Below, in pieces: positions 1 through 7,422 of a DNA stretch of 11,435 bases. The notes under the pieces were generated by a model. It was not told the DNA's origin, made no database searches, and saw only the letters and a program-made list of their open reading frames with translations. The stretch is from Moraxellaceae bacterium (lineage in GTDB: Bacteria; Pseudomonadota; Gammaproteobacteria; Pseudomonadales; Ketobacteraceae). A program made the position numbers and the translations under genes. Within the stretch, counting starts at the first letter, position 1, and each line of letters starts with the position of its first letter. The DNA is taken from NCBI GenBank assembly GCA_002402125.1, contig NVVG01000066.1, forward strand, positions 8,864-20,298, in the 5' to 3' direction.

Positions 1-638
1 AAACTGTCAGGAATTTCCATGATTCCCGCTTTCATAAATTGAATTTGGTCACCGGCCAACGGTTGCATTACCAGAAAGGTGTGGTCACTCATATATTGTA
101 TGTCGATCTCGTTTTGGCCAATGCCGACGGTTTCAATAATGATAATGTCGAATAGATGGCGTAACAGTCGCGTGGCTTGAAATGTGTTGTGAGTGATGCC
201 ACCTAATTCAAGATTTGAAGCCTGAGAACGGAAAAATAGATTTTTAGTTTTTACACCGGTATGCATCCTTGTTCGATCGCCCAGGATGGCACCACCTGAA
301 TGTTGGCTTGATGGGTCGATGGCCAATACCGCAATTCGTAACGCGTTGTCTTGGGCAAGCTCTTTTCCTTGCGTAAGAACTTTACATAGCTCGGCGATAA
401 GACTGGATTTTCCTGCGCCGGGGGTACCGGTAAAGCCAATAACAATGCCTTTGCCCGTGAATAATTCAGGGTTGGCAGTGATATGTTTAATAATGTTGTG
501 GCGTTGCTGGAAAGCATCTGCAGAGTTGTTTTCGAACAAAGAGATGAGTTTGGCAATAGGTAATTTCTTAAGATCAGCGGCCAGGGATAGCTGCTGTAAA
601 ATATTTTCATCCAATGCTTTGGTCTGCAATTCTGTCAC
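1..638 (-). CDS. meaB: MeaB/ArgK-type G3E GTPase, chaperone for the B12-dependent mutase (3' end outside window)
   Basis: GTPase that loads and protects adenosylcobalamin in acyl-CoA mutases; here the expected partner is the Ecm encoded just upstream. The first 212 codons are visible, of a family usually about 320-340 residues. Seen: a P-loop GTPGAGKS (residues 71-78), the AIDPSSQHSGGAILGDRTRM segment (106-125, switch I/Mg region), a Walker-B-like IIIETVGIGQNE (166-177), and a GDQIQFMKAGIMEIPD block (196-211), all in MeaB order. The start is GTG at 636-638: an in-frame TGA lies about 15 codons upstream, no ATG occurs in between, and a weak AGGCA ribosome site precedes it. A TTG two codons further on is an alternative. 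Oddities: the family motif PGAGDELQ reads PLAGDQIQ, and residues 178-186 differ from the usual ADLTD-like stretch, so this is a divergent member. A 200-bp gap separates it from ecm. Family sure; partner inferred from context. Confidence 0.88.
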   Translation of the reverse strand, partial: MTELQTKALDENILQQLSLAADLKKLPIAKLISLFENNSADAFQQRHNIIKHITANPELFTGKGIVIGFTGTPGAGKSSLIAELCKVLTQGKELAQDNALRIAVLAIDPSSQHSGGAILGDRTRMHTGVKTKNLFFRSQASNLELGGITHNTFQATRLLRHLFDIIIIETVGIGQNEIDIQYMSDHTFLVMQPLAGDQIQFMKAGIMEIPDS

Positions 639-707
639 TGGCTTGCCTGTATTTTGATATTTTAAGGGATGTTTTCAGGGGTAGTTTTAGGGATACTGTT
701 AAGACTA

Positions 708-746
708 TATCTATGAAGAGTATCTATGAAGAGTATCTAGTTAGAG
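708..746. repeat. 13-bp tandem repeat, 2 exact copies plus 1 degenerate
   Basis: TATCTATGAAGAG occurs at 708-720 and 721-733 without mismatch. A third unit at 734-746 (TATCTAGTTAGAG) differs at three adjacent positions. It lies in the ecm-meaB gap, beside the inverted repeat at 747-799. Function unknown; it looks like a slippage-type duplication. Confidence 0.8.
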
Positions 747-799
747 TATAGACAGTAAATGTTGGCTGATTGCTTATACCATCAAAATTACTGTCTATA
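747..799. repeat. Perfect 12-bp inverted repeat with 29-nt loop between ecm and meaB
   Basis: TATAGACAGTAA at 747-758 is the exact reverse complement of TTACTGTCTATA at 788-799. In RNA from the minus strand it would form a long A/U-rich stem between the two genes. There is no T-run after it, so it is not a classical terminator. It could be an operator, an mRNA-processing or stabilising stem, or the remnant of a small palindromic repeat. The inverted repeat is plain; its role is unknown. Confidence 0.75.
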
Positions 800-813
800 T
801 TTTACCAATGCAC

Positions 814-839
814 GCTATGCAATGTAAGCTATGCAATGT
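814..839. repeat. 12-bp direct repeat (14-bp period) at the ecm stop codon
   Basis: GCTATGCAATGT occurs at 814-825 and again at 828-839. The second copy runs into the ecm stop codon (complement of 839-841). A partial third match (CAATG) lies at 806-810. Read on the coding strand, the duplication starts directly at the TAA of ecm. Confidence 0.8.
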
Positions 840-2857
840 TACTTGGCGGTATCCTCTAAGATGACATCCATGATTCTATTCATCACTTCCATAAGGTCAT
901 AATCTTTAGGAGTGAATATCGCTCGTACACCCTTTTTTGTTAATGCCTCAGCATCAGCCTGGGGGATGATGCCGCCAAGTACAACTGGAATGCTGCCCTT
1001 TGCGCCTTCGGCTTCTAGTTCCTCAAAAAGTTGATCCATGATTTCGTTATGTGAACCCGATAGCAGTGAAATACCAATAACATCGACATCTTCCTCGATA
1101 GCCGATTGTACGATGTCGGTAGCACTGAGGCGGATACCAAAATAAATAACATCAAAGCCGGCGTGGCGGGCAGCGACAGAAATCATTTCGGCCCCATTTG
1201 AGTGGCCATCTAAGCCAGGCTTACCGACAACGATACGAGGTCGATGGCCACTTTTTTCCATAAATGTTGCTACCTTGGCTCTTACCGTATCCAGGGTCTC
1301 ATTTTCTATAGAGAGTGACTGTCCTTCAACACCGGTGGGTGGGCGGTACTCACCATACACATCGCGTAATGTCGCTGTCCATTCCCCGGTGGTTACTCGG
1401 GCTTTTGCGCAGGCAATTGAGGCAAGCATAAGATTGCCGCCTTGTTGAGCGGTTTCCTTCAGTACGCGTAAACACTCCTCAGCCTTGGCGGAGTCTCGTT
1501 TAGCTTTTGTTTCCGCAAGAGCGCTGAGGGTTTCTGCGGCAGATTCAGGGTCAACCTTAAATACGCCACCATCACTATCTCTGACGAGGGGGGATTCAAT
1601 GCCTTCCGTCCAGCGGTTTTTGCCAACGACAATGTGCTCGCCAGAATTGATCTTACTCATGCGGTCGGCCTGTGAAATGACCAGCTGAGATTTCATGTAG
1701 CCATTTTTAATGGCTTCAACACCGCCGCCGGCATCGAGTATTTTCTGAATTTCTGCCCAAGCTTGTTCTTTTAGCTCGTTAACTTTGGATTCGATAACCG
1801 GAGAGCCATCAAACAGGTCAGGGTATTCCAGAAGGTCGGTCTCGTAGGCAAGGATCTGTTGCAAGCGCAAAGACCATTGTTGATCCCATGGGCGGGGAAG
1901 AGACAGGGCCTCATTCCAGGCGGGTAGCTGTAGCGCGCGGCATCGAGCATCGCGACTTAGGGTTACGCCAAGGGTCTCGATGAGAATTCGCCAGGCGTTG
2001 TTCTCTGGCTGTTCTTCAGTAAGCCCAAGTGAGTTAACTTGAATGCCATAGCGGAAGCGGCGGAATTTTGGATTCTTAACCTTGTAGCGCTCAATACAAA
2101 TTTCATCCCATAATTGGGTGAATGCGCGCATCTTGCACATTTCCTCGATAAAGCGCATGCCAGCATTAACAAAGAAGGATACACGACCTACGCAACGCTC
2201 AAATTCGTCTTCGTTGAAACAGTTGCGCTCTTTAATGGCATCAAGCACGGTAATGGCGGTGACTAGGGAGTAAGCCAGTTCTTTAACCGGTGTCGCACCG
2301 GCTTCTTGCAAGTGGTATGAGCAAACGTTGGACGGGTTCCATTTGGGTACGTTAGTCAGGCAATATTCGTACATATCCACGATGAGTTTAATGGACTCTT
2401 CTGGTGGGAAAACATAGGTGCCACGGGCGAGAAATTCTTTGATTAGATCGTTTTGTGTGGTGCCCTGTAGTTGGTCAATGGGCACTCCACGCTCTTCTGC
2501 TAATGCAATGTAAAGTGATAATAACCACATGGACGTGCCATTGATGGTCATTGAGGTGTTCACTTCAGCAATATCGATTTGATCAAATAGAATGGCGAAA
2601 TCATCCAGTGTGTTAATCGGCACGCCAACCTTGCCGATCTCTGGTTTTGCAATCTCTTCGTCTGAGCTGTAACCACACTGAGTGGCTAAATCAAAGGCGA
2701 TACTAAGGCCAGTTTGGCCCTTTGCAAGGTTGCTACGATATAACTCATTGGATTTGCGAACGTTGGTGTGTCCCGCGTAGGTTCGGAATATCCAGGGGCG
2801 ATCTTTCGTAGCCTTGCCGTCTTTGTCGGTGAGCAGGTGCTTTTGATTATCGGTCAT
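839..2857 (-). CDS. ecm: Ethylmalonyl-CoA mutase, adenosylcobalamin-dependent
   Basis: Rearranges (2R)-ethylmalonyl-CoA to (2S)-methylsuccinyl-CoA in the ethylmalonyl-CoA pathway; cytosolic. The 672 residues, about the length of known Ecm/MeaA, comprise an N-terminal TIM-barrel substrate domain and a C-terminal B12 domain. Seen: RTYAGH (25-30), TSMTIN (101-106), SYHLQEAGATPVKELAY (180-196), QVNSLGLTEEQPENN (273-287), LPAWNEALSLPRPWDQQWSL (311-330). The B12 site is GKPGLDGHSNGAE (545-557), with H552 as lower cobalt ligand, then SLLSGSH (597-603), GGIIP (628-632) and TPKDYDL (649-655). The GLDGHSNGAE form and the C-terminal TPKD(F/Y)-L block are those of Ecm/MeaA, whereas methylmalonyl-CoA mutase has GQDGHDRG. 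Flanking mch, mcd and meaB support this. Start: AGGA eight bases before ATG; 13 bp after the mch stop, so translationally close to mch. Isobutyryl-type mutase is less likely because of the pathway context. Confidence 0.93.
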   Translation of the reverse strand: MTDNQKHLLTDKDGKATKDRPWIFRTYAGHTNVRKSNELYRSNLAKGQTGLSIAFDLATQCGYSSDEEIAKPEIGKVGVPINTLDDFAILFDQIDIAEVNTSMTINGTSMWLLSLYIALAEERGVPIDQLQGTTQNDLIKEFLARGTYVFPPEESIKLIVDMYEYCLTNVPKWNPSNVCSYHLQEAGATPVKELAYSLVTAITVLDAIKERNCFNEDEFERCVGRVSFFVNAGMRFIEEMCKMRAFTQLWDEICIERYKVKNPKFRRFRYGIQVNSLGLTEEQPENNAWRILIETLGVTLSRDARCRALQLPAWNEALSLPRPWDQQWSLRLQQILAYETDLLEYPDLFDGSPVIESKVNELKEQAWAEIQKILDAGGGVEAIKNGYMKSQLVISQADRMSKINSGEHIVVGKNRWTEGIESPLVRDSDGGVFKVDPESAAETLSALAETKAKRDSAKAEECLRVLKETAQQGGNLMLASIACAKARVTTGEWTATLRDVYGEYRPPTGVEGQSLSIENETLDTVRAKVATFMEKSGHRPRIVVGKPGLDGHSNGAEMISVAARHAGFDVIYFGIRLSATDIVQSAIEEDVDVIGISLLSGSHNEIMDQLFEELEAEGAKGSIPVVLGGIIPQADAEALTKKGVRAIFTPKDYDLMEVMNRIMDVILEDTAK

Positions 2858-2870
2858 GTTGAAATTCCTG

Positions 2871-4058
2871 TTATGCGTGACGCTTTTTAATGACTAGTTG
2901 GCGTTCGATTTCAAATATCTTGTCGGTAATTTTTTCTTTGCCGAGCGCTTTTTTACTGTTTTCTTTGATGAACAAGTCAGTGCCGTGTTTTTCTAAGGCG
3001 GCAGCAGCAGTAATGTTTTTAACACCAATAAACTGAATGGTGATAACGCTGGCCACATCGGCAAGATCCCCTGGGGCATCTTCAATTTTGAGAATGTGAG
3101 AAATAGCCGCTACCGTATCACCAGCGATGGCGGGTTGGGTATGATAGCCTTCGGTGAATCCAAGTTCCCACACTGTGTTCTCAGTAATGTCCCGGCTGGC
3201 TAAACCCTCTAACCAGGCAAAAACCAAACCACCGTACACAATAGGATTGCCACTCATTTTTCCGCTTAAGCTTTGACTGAAAACTTGGTCGTAGTGGAGA
3301 GGGTGAGTGTTGCCGACTTGGTAGGTGAGATTAAAATGCTCTTCAGTAATGGTGCGGCCATTGTTATGTACGATCACGTCTCCAGCGGAAAAATCTTCCG
3401 CATAGGTGTTCCAGCCGGTCACGCTGCTTGGTACATGACGTAGCGCTGCGGCTAATCCATCGGGTAGCGCGACGCTGGCGTTTTCTTGCCAAGGGAAGGT
3501 TGGTGATTCGCCTTCAGGTAATGGTGTTGTCGGCAAGCGCTCGCCGCGATAAGCAACCATCAACTTACGTTCGTATTGTAATACCACCACATCGTTCTGG
3601 TTAACACCGAGGGTCCGAATGGAGGCGATGCCGGGTTTGTCTGCACCACGCTCTTTTCGGTCGGTAACCATGGTCATGGCACGAATGGTATCACCCGCAT
3701 AGACTGGGGCTAAAAATTTGGCGTCGTAGTAGCCCAAGTTAGCAATGACTTTTTCTGAATCGTTTTGTACTCCCAGCGATAATATGACGTTAAACACCAT
3801 CTGCGGCGATGCCGGGCGGCCCGCAAAGCCATGAGATTTTGCATATTCGATATCAAGATACAGTGGGTTGCACTGCATGAAGGTACGGGAGAAAGTATCA
3901 ATTTGCGCTTGAGAAAACGTATAACCACGAGGATGCACAAAAACTTGACCCGGCACGTATTCTTCTAAGAATCGACCGTATTGAGGGAAGCGCACATTAT
4001 CGAGTGTAGCTTCAATTGAAGGCGCGAGTTCTTGTTGTGCATCAAATGTAATTGTCAT
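2871..4058 (-). CDS. mch: Mesaconyl-CoA hydratase (beta-methylmalyl-CoA dehydratase), MaoC/double hotdog
   Basis: Hydrates mesaconyl-C1-CoA to beta-methylmalyl-CoA, the step after Mcd. Seen: two MaoC-like hotdog halves. The first has CNPLYLDIEYAKSHGFAGRP (63-82) followed by ASPQMVFNVILSLG (83-96). The second has GNTHPLHYDQVFSQS (249-263) and PIVYGGLVFAWLEGLASRD (272-290). The stretch NLGYYDAKFLAPVYAGDT (107-124) resembles the NLGYAEGRFL-PVYPGDT stretch that I recall from alphaproteobacterial Mch. At 395 residues it is somewhat longer than the roughly 345-residue alphaproteobacterial enzyme, with a lysine-rich C-terminal tail (about 365-395) as extra. The start ATG at 4056-4058 has only a weak ribosome site (GGA about 11 bases upstream). 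It lies 98 bp after mcd and 13 bp before ecm. The MaoC fold is certain; substrate specificity rests on this similarity and on the operon. Confidence 0.88.
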   Translation of the reverse strand: MTITFDAQQELAPSIEATLDNVRFPQYGRFLEEYVPGQVFVHPRGYTFSQAQIDTFSRTFMQCNPLYLDIEYAKSHGFAGRPASPQMVFNVILSLGVQNDSEKVIANLGYYDAKFLAPVYAGDTIRAMTMVTDRKERGADKPGIASIRTLGVNQNDVVVLQYERKLMVAYRGERLPTTPLPEGESPTFPWQENASVALPDGLAAALRHVPSSVTGWNTYAEDFSAGDVIVHNNGRTITEEHFNLTYQVGNTHPLHYDQVFSQSLSGKMSGNPIVYGGLVFAWLEGLASRDITENTVWELGFTEGYHTQPAIAGDTVAAISHILKIEDAPGDLADVASVITIQFIGVKNITAAAALEKHGTDLFIKENSKKALGKEKITDKIFEIERQLVIKKRHA

Positions 4059-4114
4059 GTTTTGGTTGTTCCAATCGTGAATAACAGTAATAGAAATGCA
4101 TCAAAACAGCCTTG

Positions 4115-4159
4115 ATACCTGCTGGGTTAAAAGCTGCTGGGTTAAAACATGCTGGGTTA
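4115..4159. repeat. 15-bp tandem repeat, three copies, each beginning with the mcd stop codon
   Basis: On the minus strand, three 15-nt units read TAACCCAGCATGTTT, TAACCCAGCAGCTTT and TAACCCAGCAGGTAT (4145-4159, 4130-4144, 4115-4129). The first TAA is the mcd stop. Because the period is a multiple of three, the other two TAAs (4142-4144 and 4127-4129) are in the same frame, giving three serial in-frame stops. It probably arose by local duplication. Confidence 0.85.
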
Positions 4160-5827
4160 CTCGGCACCTTCAATCAATGCGCGTGCGATGACTTTAATGG
4201 CCAGTGTTTCTTCTGCGCCTTCAAAGATTGAGAGTACGCGGGAGTCGATAAATAGTCGGCTCACCGTTGTCTCCTCAGCGTATCCCATGCCACCGTGAAT
4301 TTGCATTGCTTCGCGACACAACCACTCAGATGATTTACAAGAGTAGAGTTTTACTAAGCTGGCTTCCATTTGGCCTTTGCCTTCATCCATCAAGCGTGCA
4401 ACATGATAAGTGAATTGACGAGAGACAGACAATAGCATTGCCATACGGGCAATTTTAAACAATGTTAATTGGTAATCTGCAATCGGCTTGTCAAATACCA
4501 CGCGATCATGAGCGTAGGAAAGGGCTTTTTCAAAAGCCGCCTGCATCACACCAGTCGCTCTGGCTGCAGTTTGAATGCGACCGCCGGCAAATCCAGCCAT
4601 CGCATAATAGAAACCTTTACCAATACCTTCTTTTTCACCAATCACATGGCTGTCGGGTACAAAATAGTTATCATAAAATACCGCATAAGAGTGCATGCCG
4701 CGATAGCCGATGGTCGGAATGGCTTTTCCTGTGAGGCGACCACCTTCTTCTTGGGTATGGTCAAATTCATGGGCGTCAGTGGCAGGTTTTTCTACCAAGA
4801 ACATACTTAACCCACGGTGAGCTGCTTTAGGGTCGGAGTTGGTGCGGGCCAGCGTCATTAATACGCCCGCTTTACCGGCAAAGGTGCACCAGGTTTTTTC
4901 CCCGTTGAGGATCCAGCCACCGTCAGTTTGAGTGGCCTTTAAACTCATTTTTGCTACATCGGAGCCATAGTTCGGTTCGGTAACCGCCACCGCACACAAT
5001 GGTTCTCCAACCGCTAGCTTAGGTAACCAATATTGTTTCTGTTCTTCTGTGCCGCCTTTTAATATTGCACGCGATAGGATTTCAGGTCGAGTGATTAAAC
5101 TGCCTGCACCACCTAAGGAACCTCTAGATAACTCTTCAGTCACCACAATCATACCGAGGTTATCTTCTTTGTCGTCAGGCTGGATGCCGCCGTACTGCAT
5201 CGGGATAGATAATCCAAAACAGCCAAGCTCAATTAACGGCTTTAGAATTTCATCAGGAATAATAAGGTCCTTGGTATGAATCTCTTCTGCCAATGGCATC
5301 ACAACATCTTCAGCAAACTGCTTAAAACTGTCACGCATCATTTGCTTTTCGTCATCTAACATATAGTCGCCAACATGACCGTCGTGTCGTATGACAAGCT
5401 TAGCGAGAGCAACCATATTATCGGCAGACAAATGCTCATTGATGAAAGTATCAATCTCTTCGGAATCAATGGTTGATGCAAGTGTTGCGCGATCAAAACC
5501 AAACCCGGCGCGGCGTGTGCTGATGCGAGTACGGCAGTTTTGCAGAGTCTCAGCAACAAACTGAAGTGCTATGAGCTCTTCTGTTTTAGCGCCTTCGTCA
5601 CCTTTATTGGATTGAATCTGCTCATAATAATTGATCATCACGTTGGATGCAGACAGTTCTGCAGCACAATAGGCAGCGTCATAGGCAACCAATTGATGGT
5701 CATCTATGCGTGTGGTAGATACTTTGCCATTCTCCATGCACTGAGACTTGAGAAAACTCAGCGCGCTGTCGAGAGTACCGTTGGCGATGTTAAGCAGTGA
5801 CTTTGCTTGTTCTATGGATGATGCCAT
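4157..5827 (-). CDS. mcd: Methylsuccinyl-CoA dehydrogenase (FAD acyl-CoA dehydrogenase family)
   Basis: Oxidises (2S)-methylsuccinyl-CoA to mesaconyl-C1-CoA with FAD, passing electrons to electron-transfer flavoprotein. At 556 residues it is much longer than ordinary acyl-CoA dehydrogenases (about 380-400), because of an N-terminal helical extension (about 1-155); this extension and total length are characteristic of Mcd. The dehydrogenase core follows: helical domain from about 160, FAD/substrate signature AVTEPNYGSD (281-290), beta domain with LNGEKTWCTFAGKAG (307-321), RGMHSYAVFYDNYFVP (376-391), and C-terminal helices with QIHGGMGYAEE (509-519). FEGAEETLA (535-543) places the expected catalytic base at E536, matching the YEG(T)xxI position of the family. 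ATG at 5825-5827 follows GGAAAATA; 17 bp separate it from the upstream lyase gene, so they are cotranscribed. Gene neighbours (mch, ecm, meaB) agree with the assignment. Confidence 0.92.
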   Translation of the reverse strand: MASSIEQAKSLLNIANGTLDSALSFLKSQCMENGKVSTTRIDDHQLVAYDAAYCAAELSASNVMINYYEQIQSNKGDEGAKTEELIALQFVAETLQNCRTRISTRRAGFGFDRATLASTIDSEEIDTFINEHLSADNMVALAKLVIRHDGHVGDYMLDDEKQMMRDSFKQFAEDVVMPLAEEIHTKDLIIPDEILKPLIELGCFGLSIPMQYGGIQPDDKEDNLGMIVVTEELSRGSLGGAGSLITRPEILSRAILKGGTEEQKQYWLPKLAVGEPLCAVAVTEPNYGSDVAKMSLKATQTDGGWILNGEKTWCTFAGKAGVLMTLARTNSDPKAAHRGLSMFLVEKPATDAHEFDHTQEEGGRLTGKAIPTIGYRGMHSYAVFYDNYFVPDSHVIGEKEGIGKGFYYAMAGFAGGRIQTAARATGVMQAAFEKALSYAHDRVVFDKPIADYQLTLFKIARMAMLLSVSRQFTYHVARLMDEGKGQMEASLVKLYSCKSSEWLCREAMQIHGGMGYAEETTVSRLFIDSRVLSIFEGAEETLAIKVIARALIEGAE

Positions 5828-5844
5828 TATCTATTTTCCAGTAA

Positions 5845-7296
5845 TTATTTAGTACGGTTTGCAACAATATGAACAAAAGAACGAGAACGTAACTCATCCA
5901 TAGTAATACCGGTGTCCGTTGCTTCCTGTTCAGTGATTGCCCCGCAGGCAGTTCCCCGTAAGAAGAAATTCAATAGGCCCTGGCCTGTCGCGGCATCATC
6001 AAATGTGTTGCCCACTAAGGTCGCTTGTGCGGCCTTATTAATAAAAGCAGAAAGACGTTTTGATGCATCGGGTAAACCTTCAAGGAAATAGCTATAGACT
6101 GCCGCGTAACGAATAGGAAGTTGCGCAGGATTAAGATCCCATCCTTGATAATAAGCGTGGGCCAATGAGTGACGGATATTATCAAAATGTAACTTCCATG
6201 CACCATGAACAACCTGGGTGTTTTCAAGTAGCTGTTCATTGGTTAAGGGCGTGTCAGCAGTTGCCCGGTGTGGACCAATAGGCATTGAGGTGGTGGCACC
6301 ATCACTTAAGGTAATGCCGGTGCCTGCAAGCGATACCTGCAAAACGTGGCGAGCAAAATCACAGGATGGATGTCTGTGGGTTTGATAGGCAGCAGTAATG
6401 TTACAGGTTGCCGTGTAATCATAGGTGCCAAAAATGGCTGAACGACAGCGGCCATTTGCGGCTTTTACCAGTGTGTTAACTTGATTGTCACCATTGGCAT
6501 CAATGATCGACTGTGTGGTTTCAATCATGATCTCTAATTTGAGAGAACCTTTTTCGTAACCACATTTTAATTCAATGATGTCTAATAGTTTGGTAAGTGC
6601 CACAACCTGCTCAGGGTGTGTCACCTTAGGCAAGGTAATAATAAAGTTTTCAGGTGACTTGGCGCCACTAACTTCAGCCAAACGCGTTAAAAACAGATCT
6701 AAGGTACGCACAGAACGTTGGCGGCACTCTTCACTGAAGGTTTTGATGCGGATGCCGATGAATGGAGGTAAATTACCTTCTTTCATGCCCTTGGCAACTT
6801 CTTCAGCACAACGAAGTGCATCGGCATCTTCTTCTGCATCGGGGCGGTTTCCGTATCCATCTTCAAAATCGATACGGGTATCTTCAATAGGTTCTCTTTT
6901 TAGTTTGGCAATGATTCGCTCGTACACGGTGTAAGCTAACCATGCAGCGGGATTGGTATCCTTCATCTTCGCAGTATCGCTGGCACAAGCGTCTTTTAAC
7001 GCCGCAACTTCAGCTGCCGTGGAGGGCAGGGTCTCTGCCCCAGCAAAGCCAATGACTTTCGCTAATGCGCAAAAATTGGGAGCAAAGGTATCAAGGTTGC
7101 GAAGCGCAATGTTGCCAAGTTTTTGGGCCGAACCAGCCTTAAAGAGGTTGGCACCGCCATATACTGTGTGAACCTGTTGACGGTCTGACGAATCGCCAGG
7201 GTAAGCTGCTGAAAAGTTAGCATTGGAATCCGCCAATTCAGATAGAATCGGTTGAATTTCAGAGTCGGTCAGTGTCAGTTTCATCAAATTACCCAT
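5845..7296 (-). CDS. HpcH/HpaI-CitE superfamily aldolase/lyase (DUF6986-like); candidate beta-methylmalyl-CoA lyase
   Basis: First gene of the EMC operon. 483 residues, related to CitE/malyl-CoA lyase but not Mcl1 itself. Seen: RIDFEDGYG (141-149), resembling the CitE DLEDA strand; IRIKTF (182-187); LEIMIET (254-260) and IFGTYDYTA (288-296), which carry the expected Mg ligands E259 and D293; and YQGWDLNPAQLPIRY (383-397), which resembles the WTIHPAQI motif of the superfamily. I believe it belongs to the family called DUF6986, sometimes annotated as 'phosphoenolpyruvate kinase', which I consider an uninformative label. Mcl1 and CitE are about 300-320 residues, so about 90 N-terminal and 70 C-terminal residues are extra. 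Inferred role: cleavage of beta-methylmalyl-CoA to glyoxylate and propionyl-CoA, because the operon encodes the three preceding steps and no other lyase is visible. Start is ATG 7294-7296 or ATG 7282-7284 (codon 5); neither has a strong ribosome site. Family good, reaction inferred. Confidence 0.8.
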   Translation of the reverse strand: MGNLMKLTLTDSEIQPILSELADSNANFSAAYPGDSSDRQQVHTVYGGANLFKAGSAQKLGNIALRNLDTFAPNFCALAKVIGFAGAETLPSTAAEVAALKDACASDTAKMKDTNPAAWLAYTVYERIIAKLKREPIEDTRIDFEDGYGNRPDAEEDADALRCAEEVAKGMKEGNLPPFIGIRIKTFSEECRQRSVRTLDLFLTRLAEVSGAKSPENFIITLPKVTHPEQVVALTKLLDIIELKCGYEKGSLKLEIMIETTQSIIDANGDNQVNTLVKAANGRCRSAIFGTYDYTATCNITAAYQTHRHPSCDFARHVLQVSLAGTGITLSDGATTSMPIGPHRATADTPLTNEQLLENTQVVHGAWKLHFDNIRHSLAHAYYQGWDLNPAQLPIRYAAVYSYFLEGLPDASKRLSAFINKAAQATLVGNTFDDAATGQGLLNFFLRGTACGAITEQEATDTGITMDELRSRSFVHIVANRTK

Positions 7297-7324
7297 TTCA
7301 TTAATTAAAAAATGTACTAAATAT

Positions 7325-7348
7325 TATCGGTCGCATATTTTACCGATA
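7325..7348. promoter_or_regulatory. Dyad TATCGGT-N10-ACCGATA upstream of the EMC operon
   Basis: Exact 7-bp inverted repeat, half-sites 7325-7331 and 7342-7348, 29 bp upstream of the first ATG of the lyase gene. A regulator site is possible; the protein is unknown. Confidence 0.4.
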
Positions 7349-7393
7349 GCGAGGGCATATGCATAGATCATAGGGTGACCGGGCAGTCATTTG

Positions 7394-7411
7394 TTGACGC
7401 CAAAACGTCAA
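7394..7411. promoter_or_regulatory. Dyad TTGACG-N6-CGTCAA upstream of the EMC operon
   Basis: Exact 6-bp inverted repeat (7394-7399 / 7406-7411). Each arm also looks like a -35 hexamer (TTGACG on either strand), but no matching -10 was found at 16-18 bp on either side. Candidate operator. Confidence 0.4.
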
Positions 7412-7422
7412 ACTCCATGCTG

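Noticed and set aside
251..610. Long ORFs on both strands at 251-657
   Set aside because: They are other-frame shadows of meaB. The true frame, with P-loop, switch and TVGIGQNE motifs, runs from the GTG at 638 to position 1.
708..839. Repeats as a CRISPR array or mobile-element ends
   Set aside because: Units are 12-15 bp, directly tandem or with 2-bp gaps, no spacers, no transposase and no target-site pattern.
839..2857. Methylmalonyl-CoA mutase as identity of the B12 mutase
   Set aside because: The cobalamin motif is GLDGHSNGAE, the C-terminal TPKDYDL block matches Ecm/MeaA, and the neighbours are mcd and mch.
4462..4810. Plus-strand ORFs of 90 and 113 codons inside mcd
   Set aside because: They are antisense shadows in a strongly conserved acyl-CoA dehydrogenase with all family motifs.
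5845..7296. 'Phosphoenolpyruvate kinase' label for the lyase-like gene
   Set aside because: No kinase or PEP-mobile-domain motif is visible; the metal-site motifs are those of the HpcH/CitE superfamily.
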